From NCBI RefSeq assembly GCF_004342585.1, contig NZ_SLZQ01000002.1, forward strand, positions 1 through 64,000: a stretch of DNA of 64,000 nucleotides, read 5' to 3'. The stretch comes from Paucimonas lemoignei (GTDB lineage Bacteria; Pseudomonadota; Gammaproteobacteria; Burkholderiales; Burkholderiaceae_D). Under the pieces are notes generated by a model. It was not told where the DNA came from. It did no database searches and was given only the letters and a program-made list of their open reading frames with translations. Numbering within the stretch: the first letter of the stretch is position 1; every line of letters begins with the position of its first letter. Below are positions 1-8,200 of this stretch, one piece after another. Both the position numbers and the translations under genes were made by a program.

Positions 1-320
1 TCGGCATCATTGGCGTCATTCTTGCCAGCGCGGTTCTTGCGGTAGGGCGAGACGAAGGACGCCGCCATCATATTGACGGTGTGGCCGAGCTTGCTCAACT
101 CTCGGGTCCAGTAGTGGCTGGAGGAGCAGGCTTCCAAGCCGATCAGGCAAGGCGGCAGATTGGCAAAGAAGGCCAGCACGTCTTCGCGCTTCATCTGCTT
201 CTTCAAGACTGGCTGCTCGGTAGCGTTGACGCCATGGAGCTGTACATACTTCTTGGATGTATCCATTCCGACACGGGTGAGTGTTGCCATTCCATTATGT
301 TGTGCGGTACGCTTGTTCAT
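1..320 (-). CDS. IS110-family transposase, N-terminal part
   Basis: DEDD-type (RuvC-like) transposase; about 106 N-terminal residues are present and the rest lies left of base 1. The start ATG at 320 is preceded by a good GGAGG ribosome-binding site. Visible family marks are GMDTSKK near residue 18 (first catalytic Asp), GLEAC near residue 65 (Glu) and GKNDANDA at the very end (third Asp), the typical IS110 N-terminal RuvC layout. The C-terminal transposase_20 domain with its catalytic serine would lie outside the window. Intactness of the whole gene cannot be judged. It sits against an attC-like repeat and two damaged genes, so it is probably part of the event that rearranged this end. Confidence 0.85.
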   Translation of the reverse strand, partial: MNKRTAQHNGMATLTRVGMDTSKKYVQLHGVNATEQPVLKKQMKREDVLAFFANLPPCLIGLEACSSSHYWTRELSKLGHTVNMMAASFVSPYRKNRAGKNDANDA

Positions 321-404
321 GACTTCCTCCCTCATTCAGATTGTTCTCGAACCTCAATCTTGGCACGTCGATGCCGTACCGAGTGGGGGAAGTCCCTTTT
401 ATTC
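1..404 (-). mobile_element. IS110-family insertion sequence, 5' part, cut by window edge
   Basis: The transposase gene runs off the left edge of the window. The element's upstream end lies somewhere after base 320; I place it near 404, where an attC-like inverted repeat begins, but this boundary is inferred. IS110 elements lack classical terminal inverted repeats and use a structured non-coding end (bridge RNA) to choose targets. The short 5' non-coding end seen here (about 80 bp) would suit the IS1111 subgroup, whose long non-coding region is downstream of the gene and so outside this window. Confidence 0.6.
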
Positions 405-476
405 GCTGAACCCGGACCTGCAACAAGGGCTTGCCGCTGCGCGGCAACGCGTTGGGTCCCGGTTAGCTCGGCGTTA
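405..476. repeat. attC-like imperfect inverted repeat
   Basis: Bases 409-465 form an imperfect inverted repeat: the arm AACCCGGACCTGCAAC pairs with GTTGGGTCCCGGTT, with an inner arm TTGCCG/CGGCAA around a short loop. The right side continues GGTTAGCTCGGCGTTAG, which resembles the L'-R' end of an integron attC site (CGGCTTAA...GCGTTAG). The left side lacks the matching R'' box and runs into the presumed IS end. It could be an attC site partly replaced by the IS, part of an IS structured end, or a transcription terminator without a T-run. The spacing to the following small gene suits a cassette. Confidence 0.35.
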
Positions 477-485
477 GTTTTCACA

Positions 486-728
486 ATGGCAGAAGAAGAA
501 TTTGATCCGAATGCACGAGCTAGAGATCTAGCCGGGATACTGTTTGGCGTGGCTTGTTTGGCCTTTGTTTTGGCACTTGCTGCACTTTACTTTGACTTTG
601 AGCGCTCCAGAACGGCCGGCGTACTAGGAGTATTCGGTATAGCCGTCACTTTAATCGTCGGCTTTGTCCAGAAACAGACGTTTGGTAACCACTATTCTTC
701 CGAGGAGGAAGCGCATGAAACAACGTGA
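486..728 (+). CDS. small two-helix membrane protein, cassette-like, 3' end altered
   Basis: An 80-residue protein with an acidic start (MAEEEFDPNARARDL) and two hydrophobic helices, about residues 15-36 and 44-62; I recognise no family. It begins 10 bp after the attC-like repeat, as in integron gene cassettes. Its last eight or nine codons (from about 703) overlap, on the opposite strand, sequence that codes for the conserved HxT region of a 2H phosphoesterase. So its natural C-terminus has probably been replaced by joining to that gene. The reading frame is open upstream to base 81, but that part is antisense to the transposase and is not credible coding sequence. Confidence 0.45.
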   Translation: MAEEEFDPNARARDLAGILFGVACLAFVLALAALYFDFERSRTAGVLGVFGIAVTLIVGFVQKQTFGNHYSSEEEAHETT

Positions 729-849
729 CATGGGCTGGCAGATAGTTGCGTTCAGGTGGAAAGTGCGCCTGGCGCAAGTCATTTAACCAGGCGAATGAAG
801 CTGCATCCAGTTTGAGCGTCACGATCAAAGGGCCAGTAGGCTGTGGCAT
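703..849 (-). pseudogene. truncated 2H phosphoesterase (2'-5' RNA ligase/LigT-like)
   Basis: The first 49 codons from ATG 849 encode a clear N-terminus of the LigT/2'-5' RNA ligase family: VTLKLDAASFAWLNDLRQ followed by LPAHVTLFHALPP, which carries the first HxT catalytic motif (H40, T42). The second HxT motif and the rest (about 130 residues) are missing. After codon 49, near base 703, the frame runs into unrelated sequence of the cassette-like gene. This is a remnant left by insertion or rearrangement. No convincing ribosome-binding site lies before the start. Confidence 0.7.
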
Positions 850-1223
850 TGCAGGTTGAACTTAAGTGATGTGAATGCGAGAAGATGGAGCCATTGTAGA
901 CCGGCGTGCCAGGGCACGCTCACGGCACACTATTGCGCTTGCGTTCTGCTTGGCTGCATCTAGGCCATACCAGTCAAGCCGGGCAATCAGGCTAAAACGG
1001 TACCGAGAGATTCGCCGCGTTGCGATAAGGACAGGGAGGCATCCAAACGGCTACCTTATTCGCGCAAAGTCTTGCCGATAAAAGCATAGGCAAGAAAGCG
1101 CCTCCGCGTCCCGTCAAGAAATTGGCAAAAATACCACAGCCAACACTTGGCTCTGACGGCATCGACTACAATAACTTTTCTTCAAGTAGCGATAACAACA
1201 AGAACTTTATCCAGGGAGTGGGC
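850..1223. other. intergenic region before the yfa-type operon
   Basis: I see no convincing gene. An Arg-rich frame at 875-1081 has no ribosome-binding site and no family likeness. The operon promoter should be here, but no clear -35/-10 pair stands out. A TTG at 1122 opens the yfaA frame early and would add 34 polar residues. Confidence 0.4.
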
Positions 1224-2897
1224 ATGCGACGTGTCGTCATTGCCGGCAGTCTGCTGTTTGCCGCTATAACGGTAGCCGGTGGCTATTTGTACAGCACGGA
1301 TTGGAAGCTCTTCCAATTTTCAGGGACGCGCCTGATGACGGACCTCGGCCAGCCCGATGCCTTGATTCGTACCACCAGTCTTGCCGCACTTCCTCGTGAT
1401 CTTCTCAAAATTCCGGTGGCCCGGGATGTGCTGACCGAAGATCTCGCCTTTTACTACGAACAGAACGAAGACCGGCTTGGGCTTGAAGGCGCAATCAAGC
1501 GGATTGCATTCGAACATGAGCTGCAATGGACCGACCGGCTGCTACAGACCATTCTTGACGCGCCGGCTGATATCGCGCTTTGGCGAGACGGCAAGGGCGC
1601 CTTGCGACATTTCGCCTTCGTCATGGAACGCAATACGCTGGCTAAAGTTCTCCAGGAGCTTGGGACCATCGCGGCCAAGGATGGCCAGCTCAAACTAGCC
1701 GGCAAAATCGATGTCGGCATGGGGTCTGCCAACCTTTACGCGCTCGAACTCAATCCGCGCCGTACCCTGCTGATCAGCTCGCTCGGTAACAGGGTCGTGG
1801 TGTTGTCCGATCCCGGTCTGGTGCTCGACAAGGATAGTCGGGTCGTGTCGTCGGCAGAAAATGCCATTGCGCGCTGGCTGCAACAGCCGGATGCATTGGC
1901 CAGGCAGTTCGCGCTTGTCACGGCGCCGCAGGCAAGCGGCAAGCCGGCCAAGCCGCAGCATACGATCGTCGTCGGCGCGCCAGCCTTGGCGCTTGGCTAC
2001 GCGGATTTTGTGCCGGCGTTCAAGGGCCTGCGCCTGGACTTTGGCGATGCGCCAGGCATGGCAGCTTTGATCGACGAGAAAGCAGCACGTCCAGGCGGCT
2101 TGGGCGACCGTGCGCTTTGGCTCGCCGCTCCGGCCAATCCAGGCGCCTGCCTGCTGCTGCCGCTGAATTGGGAAAAGGCCCGGAATATTCTGAGTCGCGC
2201 CAATAGTTCGCTCGAGCTTTCTGCCGACACGCTTGCCGCGCTGGATGGTCCTGCGCTGGCATGCTGGTATCGCGAATCCTCCCTGTATGCGCCGGTATTC
2301 ATTGCGCGCATCGCCAAGAATGTCGAGAACCGCAATGCGGTCGTCGAATCGGTCGCGGCCTGGGCGCTGGCCGGCAAGCTGCAGGCCGAGGCGCCCAAGG
2401 CTGCGGTCCGAAAGGGCGGTACTGGCAAAGCTGGCGCGGCCGACGCGGGTTCGCGCGACCAGCCCGGGACCATGATGTGGCGGGCTGACGCAGCGCCGGC
2501 GGCCATGGCGGGGCAAGACAAGCGGCTGCATTTTGCCATGCCCACAGTGGGCGTGCATGATGATTACATCGTGTTTTCACCAGATGGCGCGTTAGTCAAA
2601 CTGGTGCTCGACACCCTGCGCCACGCGCATCCGAGTGTGGCCGACCAGATGCCGGTGTCGAACCTGATGCTTGCGCAGTTCACGCCTCGGCGGCTGGCCG
2701 ACATGGTCGAGCGGGAAGCCCTGGCGACGCTGCGGCAAGACGATTCCCCCGAGCTGCTGGCAATCGCGCAGTCGCAACTCCCTGCGCATACCCGTGCACT
2801 GGCGGCTTATCCTCCATATCGGCTCGAGCTGGTCCCGGGCAAGGCCTCGGCCGGTTGGCATCCGATTGCCTGGGAAGCGCAGAAGGAGCGCCAGTGA
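1224..2897 (+). CDS. yfaA: YfaA-like DUF2138 protein
   Basis: About 557 residues from ATG 1224, close to E. coli YfaA in length; assigned to DUF2138 from operon position and general likeness, biochemical function unknown. I chose ATG 1224 because AGGGAG lies 5-6 bp upstream and the product then begins MRRVVIAGSLLFAAITVAGG, a typical signal anchor; the frame stays open back to TTG 1122. The remainder is a long exported region without an obvious catalytic motif, apart from an Ala/Gly/Lys-rich linker near residues 392-418. The stop TGA overlaps the GTG start of the next gene, so translation is probably coupled. First gene of a six-gene envelope operon. Confidence 0.75.
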   Translation: MRRVVIAGSLLFAAITVAGGYLYSTDWKLFQFSGTRLMTDLGQPDALIRTTSLAALPRDLLKIPVARDVLTEDLAFYYEQNEDRLGLEGAIKRIAFEHELQWTDRLLQTILDAPADIALWRDGKGALRHFAFVMERNTLAKVLQELGTIAAKDGQLKLAGKIDVGMGSANLYALELNPRRTLLISSLGNRVVVLSDPGLVLDKDSRVVSSAENAIARWLQQPDALARQFALVTAPQASGKPAKPQHTIVVGAPALALGYADFVPAFKGLRLDFGDAPGMAALIDEKAARPGGLGDRALWLAAPANPGACLLLPLNWEKARNILSRANSSLELSADTLAALDGPALACWYRESSLYAPVFIARIAKNVENRNAVVESVAAWALAGKLQAEAPKAAVRKGGTGKAGAADAGSRDQPGTMMWRADAAPAAMAGQDKRLHFAMPTVGVHDDYIVFSPDGALVKLVLDTLRHAHPSVADQMPVSNLMLAQFTPRRLADMVEREALATLRQDDSPELLAIAQSQLPAHTRALAAYPPYRLELVPGKASAGWHPIAWEAQKERQ

Positions 2898-3547
2898 AGC
2901 GCCGCGAGCTGTTGCTCGGTGCCGCCGGCGGTCTGTTGTTGCCATGGGCCGGCACACATGCGAGCAGTGCAGAATTGCCTGCCCGGCTGGATGCCGCGCA
3001 ATCCCGCATCTTTCGCGCCTGGATGACGCGCATTATTTCGATACAGCTGGCAGCCGGCCCTACGCCGCGCTGGCAGCAGCGCGACTGCGCGGGACTGGTG
3101 CGCTTTGCCGTCGGCGAGACGCTGCGCAGTCATGACGAGAAATGGAAGCGCGCCAATGGCTTGGCCGGACGTCCGGTGCCACCCGAGCTGAACCTCGATG
3201 CCGCGCAACAGGCGCTGCGCCACCAGTGGCGCCTGGCGGACGGTTCCTTGTCTGCCTATGCCGGGGCGCTCGAACTGGTCCAGGAAAATTCGCGCTACAT
3301 CGCCAAGCAATGCAATGTCGCCGCGACCGGCGATCTGCTCTTTTATGACCAGGGCGACGCGCAGCATCTGATGGTGTGGATGGGTTCGTTCATCGCCTAT
3401 CACACGGGCTCAGTCACGGCGACCGACAATGGCTTGCGTGCCGTGCGGCTGCAGGATTTGCTGCGCTGGCGCGACACGCGCTGGCATCCTTCGCAGGACA
3501 ACCCGAATTTCGCCGGCGTTTACCGACTGGCATTTCTCACTGCCTAA
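2894..3547 (+). CDS. yfaT: YfaT-like DUF1175 protein, NlpC/P60-like motifs
   Basis: 217 residues from GTG 2894, chosen because GGAG lies just upstream, the start overlaps the yfaA stop, and the product begins VKRRELLLGAAGGLLLPWAG, a signal peptide with a twin-arginine look. Matches DUF1175 (E. coli YfaT). By eye the core resembles NlpC/P60 papain-like hydrolases: DCAGLVRF with Cys65 (compare DCSGFV), then GDLLFYDQ near residue 146 and QHLMVWMG with His158 (compare GDLVFF...HVGIYLG). That would make it a periplasmic Cys/His amidase or peptidase; this is inference from motif order. It sits between yfaA and the alpha-2-macroglobulin gene. Confidence 0.8.
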   Translation: MKRRELLLGAAGGLLLPWAGTHASSAELPARLDAAQSRIFRAWMTRIISIQLAAGPTPRWQQRDCAGLVRFAVGETLRSHDEKWKRANGLAGRPVPPELNLDAAQQALRHQWRLADGSLSAYAGALELVQENSRYIAKQCNVAATGDLLFYDQGDAQHLMVWMGSFIAYHTGSVTATDNGLRAVRLQDLLRWRDTRWHPSQDNPNFAGVYRLAFLTA

Positions 3548-3559
3548 ATTAATAAAAAG

Positions 3560-6500
3560 ATGGAAATGAAAATCTCTCGTTGTCTGGCTCGCCTCGCCAT
3601 GCTGCTGGGATGGCTTTGCCTCTTTGTGCCGGCATATGCTCAGGATAGCGGTGCATTCTTCCTGCTCAGCGATGCCTCCTTCGGCACGCAGGATGTCGCC
3701 AAGGTACGGCTGGAAGCGCAGGACATGGGCGCGGTCAGCGAGTATGGCGGCGTGGACGTGTATGTTTATCGCGTCGCCAAGCCGCTGGACTTCCTGAAGG
3801 CGCAAAAGAACCTGCATCGCATCGATGTGGAAGGCAATTATCGCGGTCCGGGATTAGCGAACGCGCTGGCGCGCATCTGGGACAATTGGTGGAATGAATC
3901 GCGCTACGCCTGGCGCCGCCTTTTTTCCGCGCACGCCCGCAAAGCGGTCACGGACAATGTGGCTGCCGTGAAGACCCACCCGCTCTCAGCGCAACCGACG
4001 CCGCAAAGCCTCAATCCCCAGTACAAGCCGCTGAAATCCCACCAGCTGGTCGACAGCTTCCGTTATCCGATCCAAGCTGCCAAACCGATCCAGCCACCGG
4101 AAGGCGTCAAGCTGGCGGGCAGCAGCAGCGAGTTCATCGCGGCGCCTGCGGGCAACGTGATGATTCCGCTGGGACGCCTGGCGCCGGGGTTGTATGTCGT
4201 GGAAGCGATGGCCGGTGCGCAGCGTGCCGTGACGATGGTTTTCGTCTCCGATACGATCCTGGTGACCAAAGTGTCGGCTGCCCAGATGCTGACATGGACT
4301 GCCGAGCGGCGCGGCGGCAAGCCGGTCAAGGATGCACAAGTGCTGTGGACCGATGGCGTCGGCGTGCTGGCCAGCGGGACGTCTGATGCGCGTGGCGTCA
4401 CAACTTTCCAGCGGTCCGCGCCGGAGAAAACCTATGTGTTCGGCGAAGACAGGCAGGGCGGCGTGTTCGTGGCGGAAAACTTTTACTACGATAGCGAAAT
4501 CTACAATACCAAGATCTATGCGGTAACCGATCGGCCCCTGTACCGCCCAGGCGAAACCGTCTTCGTCAAGTTCATAGGGCGTGAATTCAAATCCGCGCGC
4601 GAGTCGGTGCCTTTGCCTGCCGGAGAATTGAAACTGCAGGTGTTCGACCCGAGCGGCTTCCCGGTCGCCGGCCAGACGGTCAAGGTCACTTCCGAGACCG
4701 GGGGCGATACCAGTTTCCCATTGCCTGACAATGCCGCCGCCGGCGGCTACGATCTGCGCTTTGAATTCAAGGGCGATACCTACGGCGCGGCATTCCGCGT
4801 CGCCGAATACCAGAAGCCGCATTTCGAGATCAACGTCTTGCCGGCCAAGCGCGATTTCAAAACCGGCGAGGCCGTCACCGGCCGACTGCAACTGGTCTAC
4901 CCGGATGGCAAGCCAGTGCCGAATGCCCGCGCCGAGTTGTCGGTGCGCGCGCAGCAGTTGACGATGATCGAAGGAGATCTCGGCTATGCCGGGCAGTTTC
5001 CGGTCAAGCTAACAACGGCAGAGCTGACGACGGACGGCAAGGGGTTTGCCAGCTTCACTCTGCCGGCGGCCAGGGAACCCAGCCGGTATGTCCTTACCGT
5101 CCTGGCCACCGATGGCGCGGCATACCGCGTGCGGACAACCCGGGAGCTGCTGATCGAGCGTAGCGCCGATACCTACGTCGTCAAGGGCGAGCGCGCCTTC
5201 TCGGCGGCGGGCGAGGAAGTGCCGTTTTCCATCAAGCTGCAGCCTGCCTCGGGAACCAACGCTGCCGCCGCTGCCAACGCGGCCTCACCTGTCAGCTGGG
5301 AATGGACGCGCCTGGAAGATCGCAAGAAATCGACCGGCCCGCTCGCCAACGCGCAACGACTGGCGTTGCGCTTCGCCGAACCGGGCACGTATACGCTGTC
5401 CCTGCGCGACGGGTCCGGCAATATCGTTGGCGCTACTTCGCATTACGTCAGCGGAGCAGGGGTGCGCGCACCGCAGGGTTCGATTGACATGGTGTTCGAC
5501 AAGGCGAGCTATCGTCCGGGTGAAACGGCGCGTGCCTTGATCACTTTCCCGCAACCGGTCGACGAAGCGCTGCTGACGCTGGAGCGCGACGCCGTGGAAC
5601 AGTCTTCGCTGCTATCCGCGCCGCTGAACTGGGTGCGCAGCAAACGCGTGTCGCCGACACAGTGGCAGGCGGAATTGCCGGTCCAGGACAATTACGGCCC
5701 CAACATCACCTTGTCCGTCGTGTATGTCAAAGATGGCGAGTACGTGTTCCAGAACCTGGGCCTGCGCGTGGAGCAGCCTCGCATCGATGTGGCGGTGGTC
5801 GCCGACAAGAAGGTGTATGCGCCAGGCGACAAGGTCACTCTTGAATTGCAGGCTACGCTCAACGGCAAGCCTGTGTCAGGAACGCAGCTGACCGTCGGAG
5901 TGGTCGATGAAATGGTCTATGTATTGCAGCCGGAAATCGCGCCGAACATCTTTGATTTCTTCTATCATCCGCGCCGCAACAACGTGCGCACTTCCGCCAG
6001 CCTGAACTTCATTGCCTACGACCTGGCGCGCGCACCTGCCAAGCTGGCGCTGCCGGCACGCGGACAGGCGCGGGAGCGGGCGGTCAAGGTGCTCGAGCGT
6101 CCGCGCCGCGAAGACAAGGACACGGCCTTGTGGCAGCCGACATTGACGACGGATGCGGAGGGCAAGGTGAAGGTGTCGTTTACCATGCCGGATTCCCTGA
6201 CGCGCTGGCGTGTCACTGCCCGGGCCGCCACCATGTCCGGATTGGTCGGGCAAAGCGCTTCGCATATCCGTTCCGACAAGGAGTTTTACGTCAAGTGGAC
6301 AAGCCCTGATTGGATGCGTGCTCAGGATACGCCCAATGCAAGTGTGGCCGTGTTCAATCAGAGCGGGCGCGATGCGACCGTTGAGTTGACTGCGACCGGC
6401 GCGGGCGTCAAGCGGACCGAGCCGCTCAAGCTCAAGCCCGGCGCCAATTTCGTATCGCTGCCGCTGAATCCGAAAGCCAACGACCCGCAGCTCAGCCTGA

Positions 6501-8200
6501 CCCTGGCCTCCAATGGGCGCACGGTGGATGCGCTGGCTGTCCCGTTGAAAGTGGTGCCCGTTCACTGGCAAGCCTCGCGCTCGCTCAGCATCCCGATCAC
6601 GGCGATGGATTCGCCGATCAAGCTGCCGGCGGACGCGGCGAACGTGCGCCTGCAATTCGCCGACAATGCGACCTCGCATTTCCGCCGGATCATGGATGAC
6701 CTGATCGACTATCCTTATGGATGCGTCGAGCAGACTGCCAGCCGGCTCATCCCCTACAGCCTCGCGCTGCAGTCGGCATTGCCGGGCGAAGAGAAGCTTA
6801 TTGCCCAGCTTGCCCAGCGTTTGAACAGCCATCGGTTCCGCCTGGCCCAGATGGCAGGGCCGGTTGCGACATTCGGCTGGTGGAGCGCGCCGGAGACTGA
6901 AGGCGATGCCTTGCTCACGGCGTATGCGTATTACGCCGACTGGCATGCCAGTCGCGCCCTCAAGCTGGCATTGCCGCCGGGGCATTTCGACCGTCTGCTG
7001 GATGTATATCGGCGCACCGGGATGCCGCGCTCGCATTGGCACCGGGCGTTGATGCTGTACTGGATGCAGGAGATGGGCTTGCCGGTGCGCTCGCTCGCGG
7101 AAGCGCTTGCCGAGGAAGCCGCTGCGGCGCAGGAAAAGGCTGCGGGTGTCGCGATGCAAAAGGTGGCGATGTCGCCGACGTCGAGCAGGGTGCTGGGCCA
7201 GGAAGGCGGCGACCTGCAGGCAGCGATGAGCCTGCTGCTGTCTAGCTATGTCGTGCAGCAGACGCAAGGCACGCTCGCGTCCGGGGCACGCTCGCAACTC
7301 GAGGGCGCCGTGCAAAAGGTTCGCCAGGCCGGCATGCCACTGACAGATGCGCTGCTCATGATGACCGGCGACCGCTCGTCTGCGGATGCCGTCAAGGTGC
7401 TGGAAAGCGTGCGCAGCGACATGCCGACGCTGGACCGGTCGCTGGCGCTGTTGTGGACTTACCGGGCATTGGGTGGCGGCCGGGGTACGGGCGAGAACGT
7501 GCTCAAAAATGGCGCAGCCCGCACCCAGCCCCAGGCGCCATGGCAACCCGTCGATACCATAACCGGGCAGCGCGTATATCGCTGGCCATCCGGTCAACCG
7601 CTGCCATCCGTCATCAGCGTGGCAAGCGCGCCATCGACGGGCACGACGGCGATCGTGCAATTCGAAAGCCGGGAGCCGCAGGCGTCGACCCTGCCGGTGC
7701 AGCTCAAGCGCACGCTTTACCGTCTCGTTCCGGGCGCCAAGGTCGCCGCCGCGCCGCAGGGGGCAAGCGGCGCCAGACCTGCGGCCGACGTGTCCGGCTA
7801 CACGCTCGAGCCTGTCGCCGCCGGCACGCCGCTCAAGACCGATGAAGTGTATCTCGACGAAATCGTGCTCAAGCGGAATACCGGCCCGGCCATGCGCTTT
7901 GGCATTGTCGAAGTGCCGCTGCCGCCGGGTGCTTCCGCCGACCGTACCACCTGGGGCATTGCAGTACGCTATCCGGGCGGCCAGGCGGCCGAAGCGCTGG
8001 AGCAGGCGCGCTACGAGCAGACGCCGCGTGGCTATGCCGTGCCGGTCGATACCCTGGAAGGCGAAGTCAGGGTCCGCCACCTAGTGCGCGCCGCGCAGAC
8101 CGGCAGGTTCGTCATGCCGCCTGCCAGGTACTATGGCATGTACCAGCCGGACCAGAAGGCTTTCGAGGAAAACCCGCGTGCCTATCTCGAAGTGCGCTAG
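3560..8200 (+). CDS. yfaS: bacterial alpha-2-macroglobulin (YfaS/MagD type) with thioester motif
   Basis: 1546 residues. Bacterial alpha-2-macroglobulins act in the periplasm as protease traps: cleavage of a bait region exposes a thioester that links covalently to the attacker. Visible parts: signal peptide (CLARLAMLLGWLCLFVPAYA, no lipobox); macroglobulin MG2 start near residue 319 (TDRPLYRPGETVFVKF); A2M-domain core near 855 (WQPTLTTDAEGKVKVSF); thioester YGCVEQ with Cys1055 and Gln1058; alpha-helical TED region with GWWSAPETEGDALLTAY. The C-terminal end holds the usual VPLPPGA and MYQPD segments. ATG 3566 is an alternative start. It is 12 bp after yfaT and overlaps yfaQ by 23 bp. There is no linked pbpC gene, unlike YfhM-type loci. 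Confidence 0.92.
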   Translation: MEMKISRCLARLAMLLGWLCLFVPAYAQDSGAFFLLSDASFGTQDVAKVRLEAQDMGAVSEYGGVDVYVYRVAKPLDFLKAQKNLHRIDVEGNYRGPGLANALARIWDNWWNESRYAWRRLFSAHARKAVTDNVAAVKTHPLSAQPTPQSLNPQYKPLKSHQLVDSFRYPIQAAKPIQPPEGVKLAGSSSEFIAAPAGNVMIPLGRLAPGLYVVEAMAGAQRAVTMVFVSDTILVTKVSAAQMLTWTAERRGGKPVKDAQVLWTDGVGVLASGTSDARGVTTFQRSAPEKTYVFGEDRQGGVFVAENFYYDSEIYNTKIYAVTDRPLYRPGETVFVKFIGREFKSARESVPLPAGELKLQVFDPSGFPVAGQTVKVTSETGGDTSFPLPDNAAAGGYDLRFEFKGDTYGAAFRVAEYQKPHFEINVLPAKRDFKTGEAVTGRLQLVYPDGKPVPNARAELSVRAQQLTMIEGDLGYAGQFPVKLTTAELTTDGKGFASFTLPAAREPSRYVLTVLATDGAAYRVRTTRELLIERSADTYVVKGERAFSAAGEEVPFSIKLQPASGTNAAAAANAASPVSWEWTRLEDRKKSTGPLANAQRLALRFAEPGTYTLSLRDGSGNIVGATSHYVSGAGVRAPQGSIDMVFDKASYRPGETARALITFPQPVDEALLTLERDAVEQSSLLSAPLNWVRSKRVSPTQWQAELPVQDNYGPNITLSVVYVKDGEYVFQNLGLRVEQPRIDVAVVADKKVYAPGDKVTLELQATLNGKPVSGTQLTVGVVDEMVYVLQPEIAPNIFDFFYHPRRNNVRTSASLNFIAYDLARAPAKLALPARGQARERAVKVLERPRREDKDTALWQPTLTTDAEGKVKVSFTMPDSLTRWRVTARAATMSGLVGQSASHIRSDKEFYVKWTSPDWMRAQDTPNASVAVFNQSGRDATVELTATGAGVKRTEPLKLKPGANFVSLPLNPKANDPQLSLTLASNGRTVDALAVPLKVVPVHWQASRSLSIPITAMDSPIKLPADAANVRLQFADNATSHFRRIMDDLIDYPYGCVEQTASRLIPYSLALQSALPGEEKLIAQLAQRLNSHRFRLAQMAGPVATFGWWSAPETEGDALLTAYAYYADWHASRALKLALPPGHFDRLLDVYRRTGMPRSHWHRALMLYWMQEMGLPVRSLAEALAEEAAAAQEKAAGVAMQKVAMSPTSSRVLGQEGGDLQAAMSLLLSSYVVQQTQGTLASGARSQLEGAVQKVRQAGMPLTDALLMMTGDRSSADAVKVLESVRSDMPTLDRSLALLWTYRALGGGRGTGENVLKNGAARTQPQAPWQPVDTITGQRVYRWPSGQPLPSVISVASAPSTGTTAIVQFESREPQASTLPVQLKRTLYRLVPGAKVAAAPQGASGARPAADVSGYTLEPVAAGTPLKTDEVYLDEIVLKRNTGPAMRFGIVEVPLPPGASADRTTWGIAVRYPGGQAAEALEQARYEQTPRGYAVPVDTLEGEVRVRHLVRAAQTGRFVMPPARYYGMYQPDQKAFEENPRAYLEVR

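Noticed and set aside
875-1081. 68-residue plus-strand frame before the yfa operon
   Set aside because: Arg-rich composition, no Shine-Dalgarno and no likeness to known proteins.
1122-1223. TTG start giving yfaA 34 extra residues
   Set aside because: Weak upstream ribosome site and low-complexity polar residues before a good signal anchor; ATG 1224 has AGGGAG.
5876-8080. 734-codon open frame on the minus strand across yfaS
   Set aside because: Antisense shadow of a well-supported gene in GC-rich DNA; Arg/His/Gln-rich product without family likeness or ribosome site.
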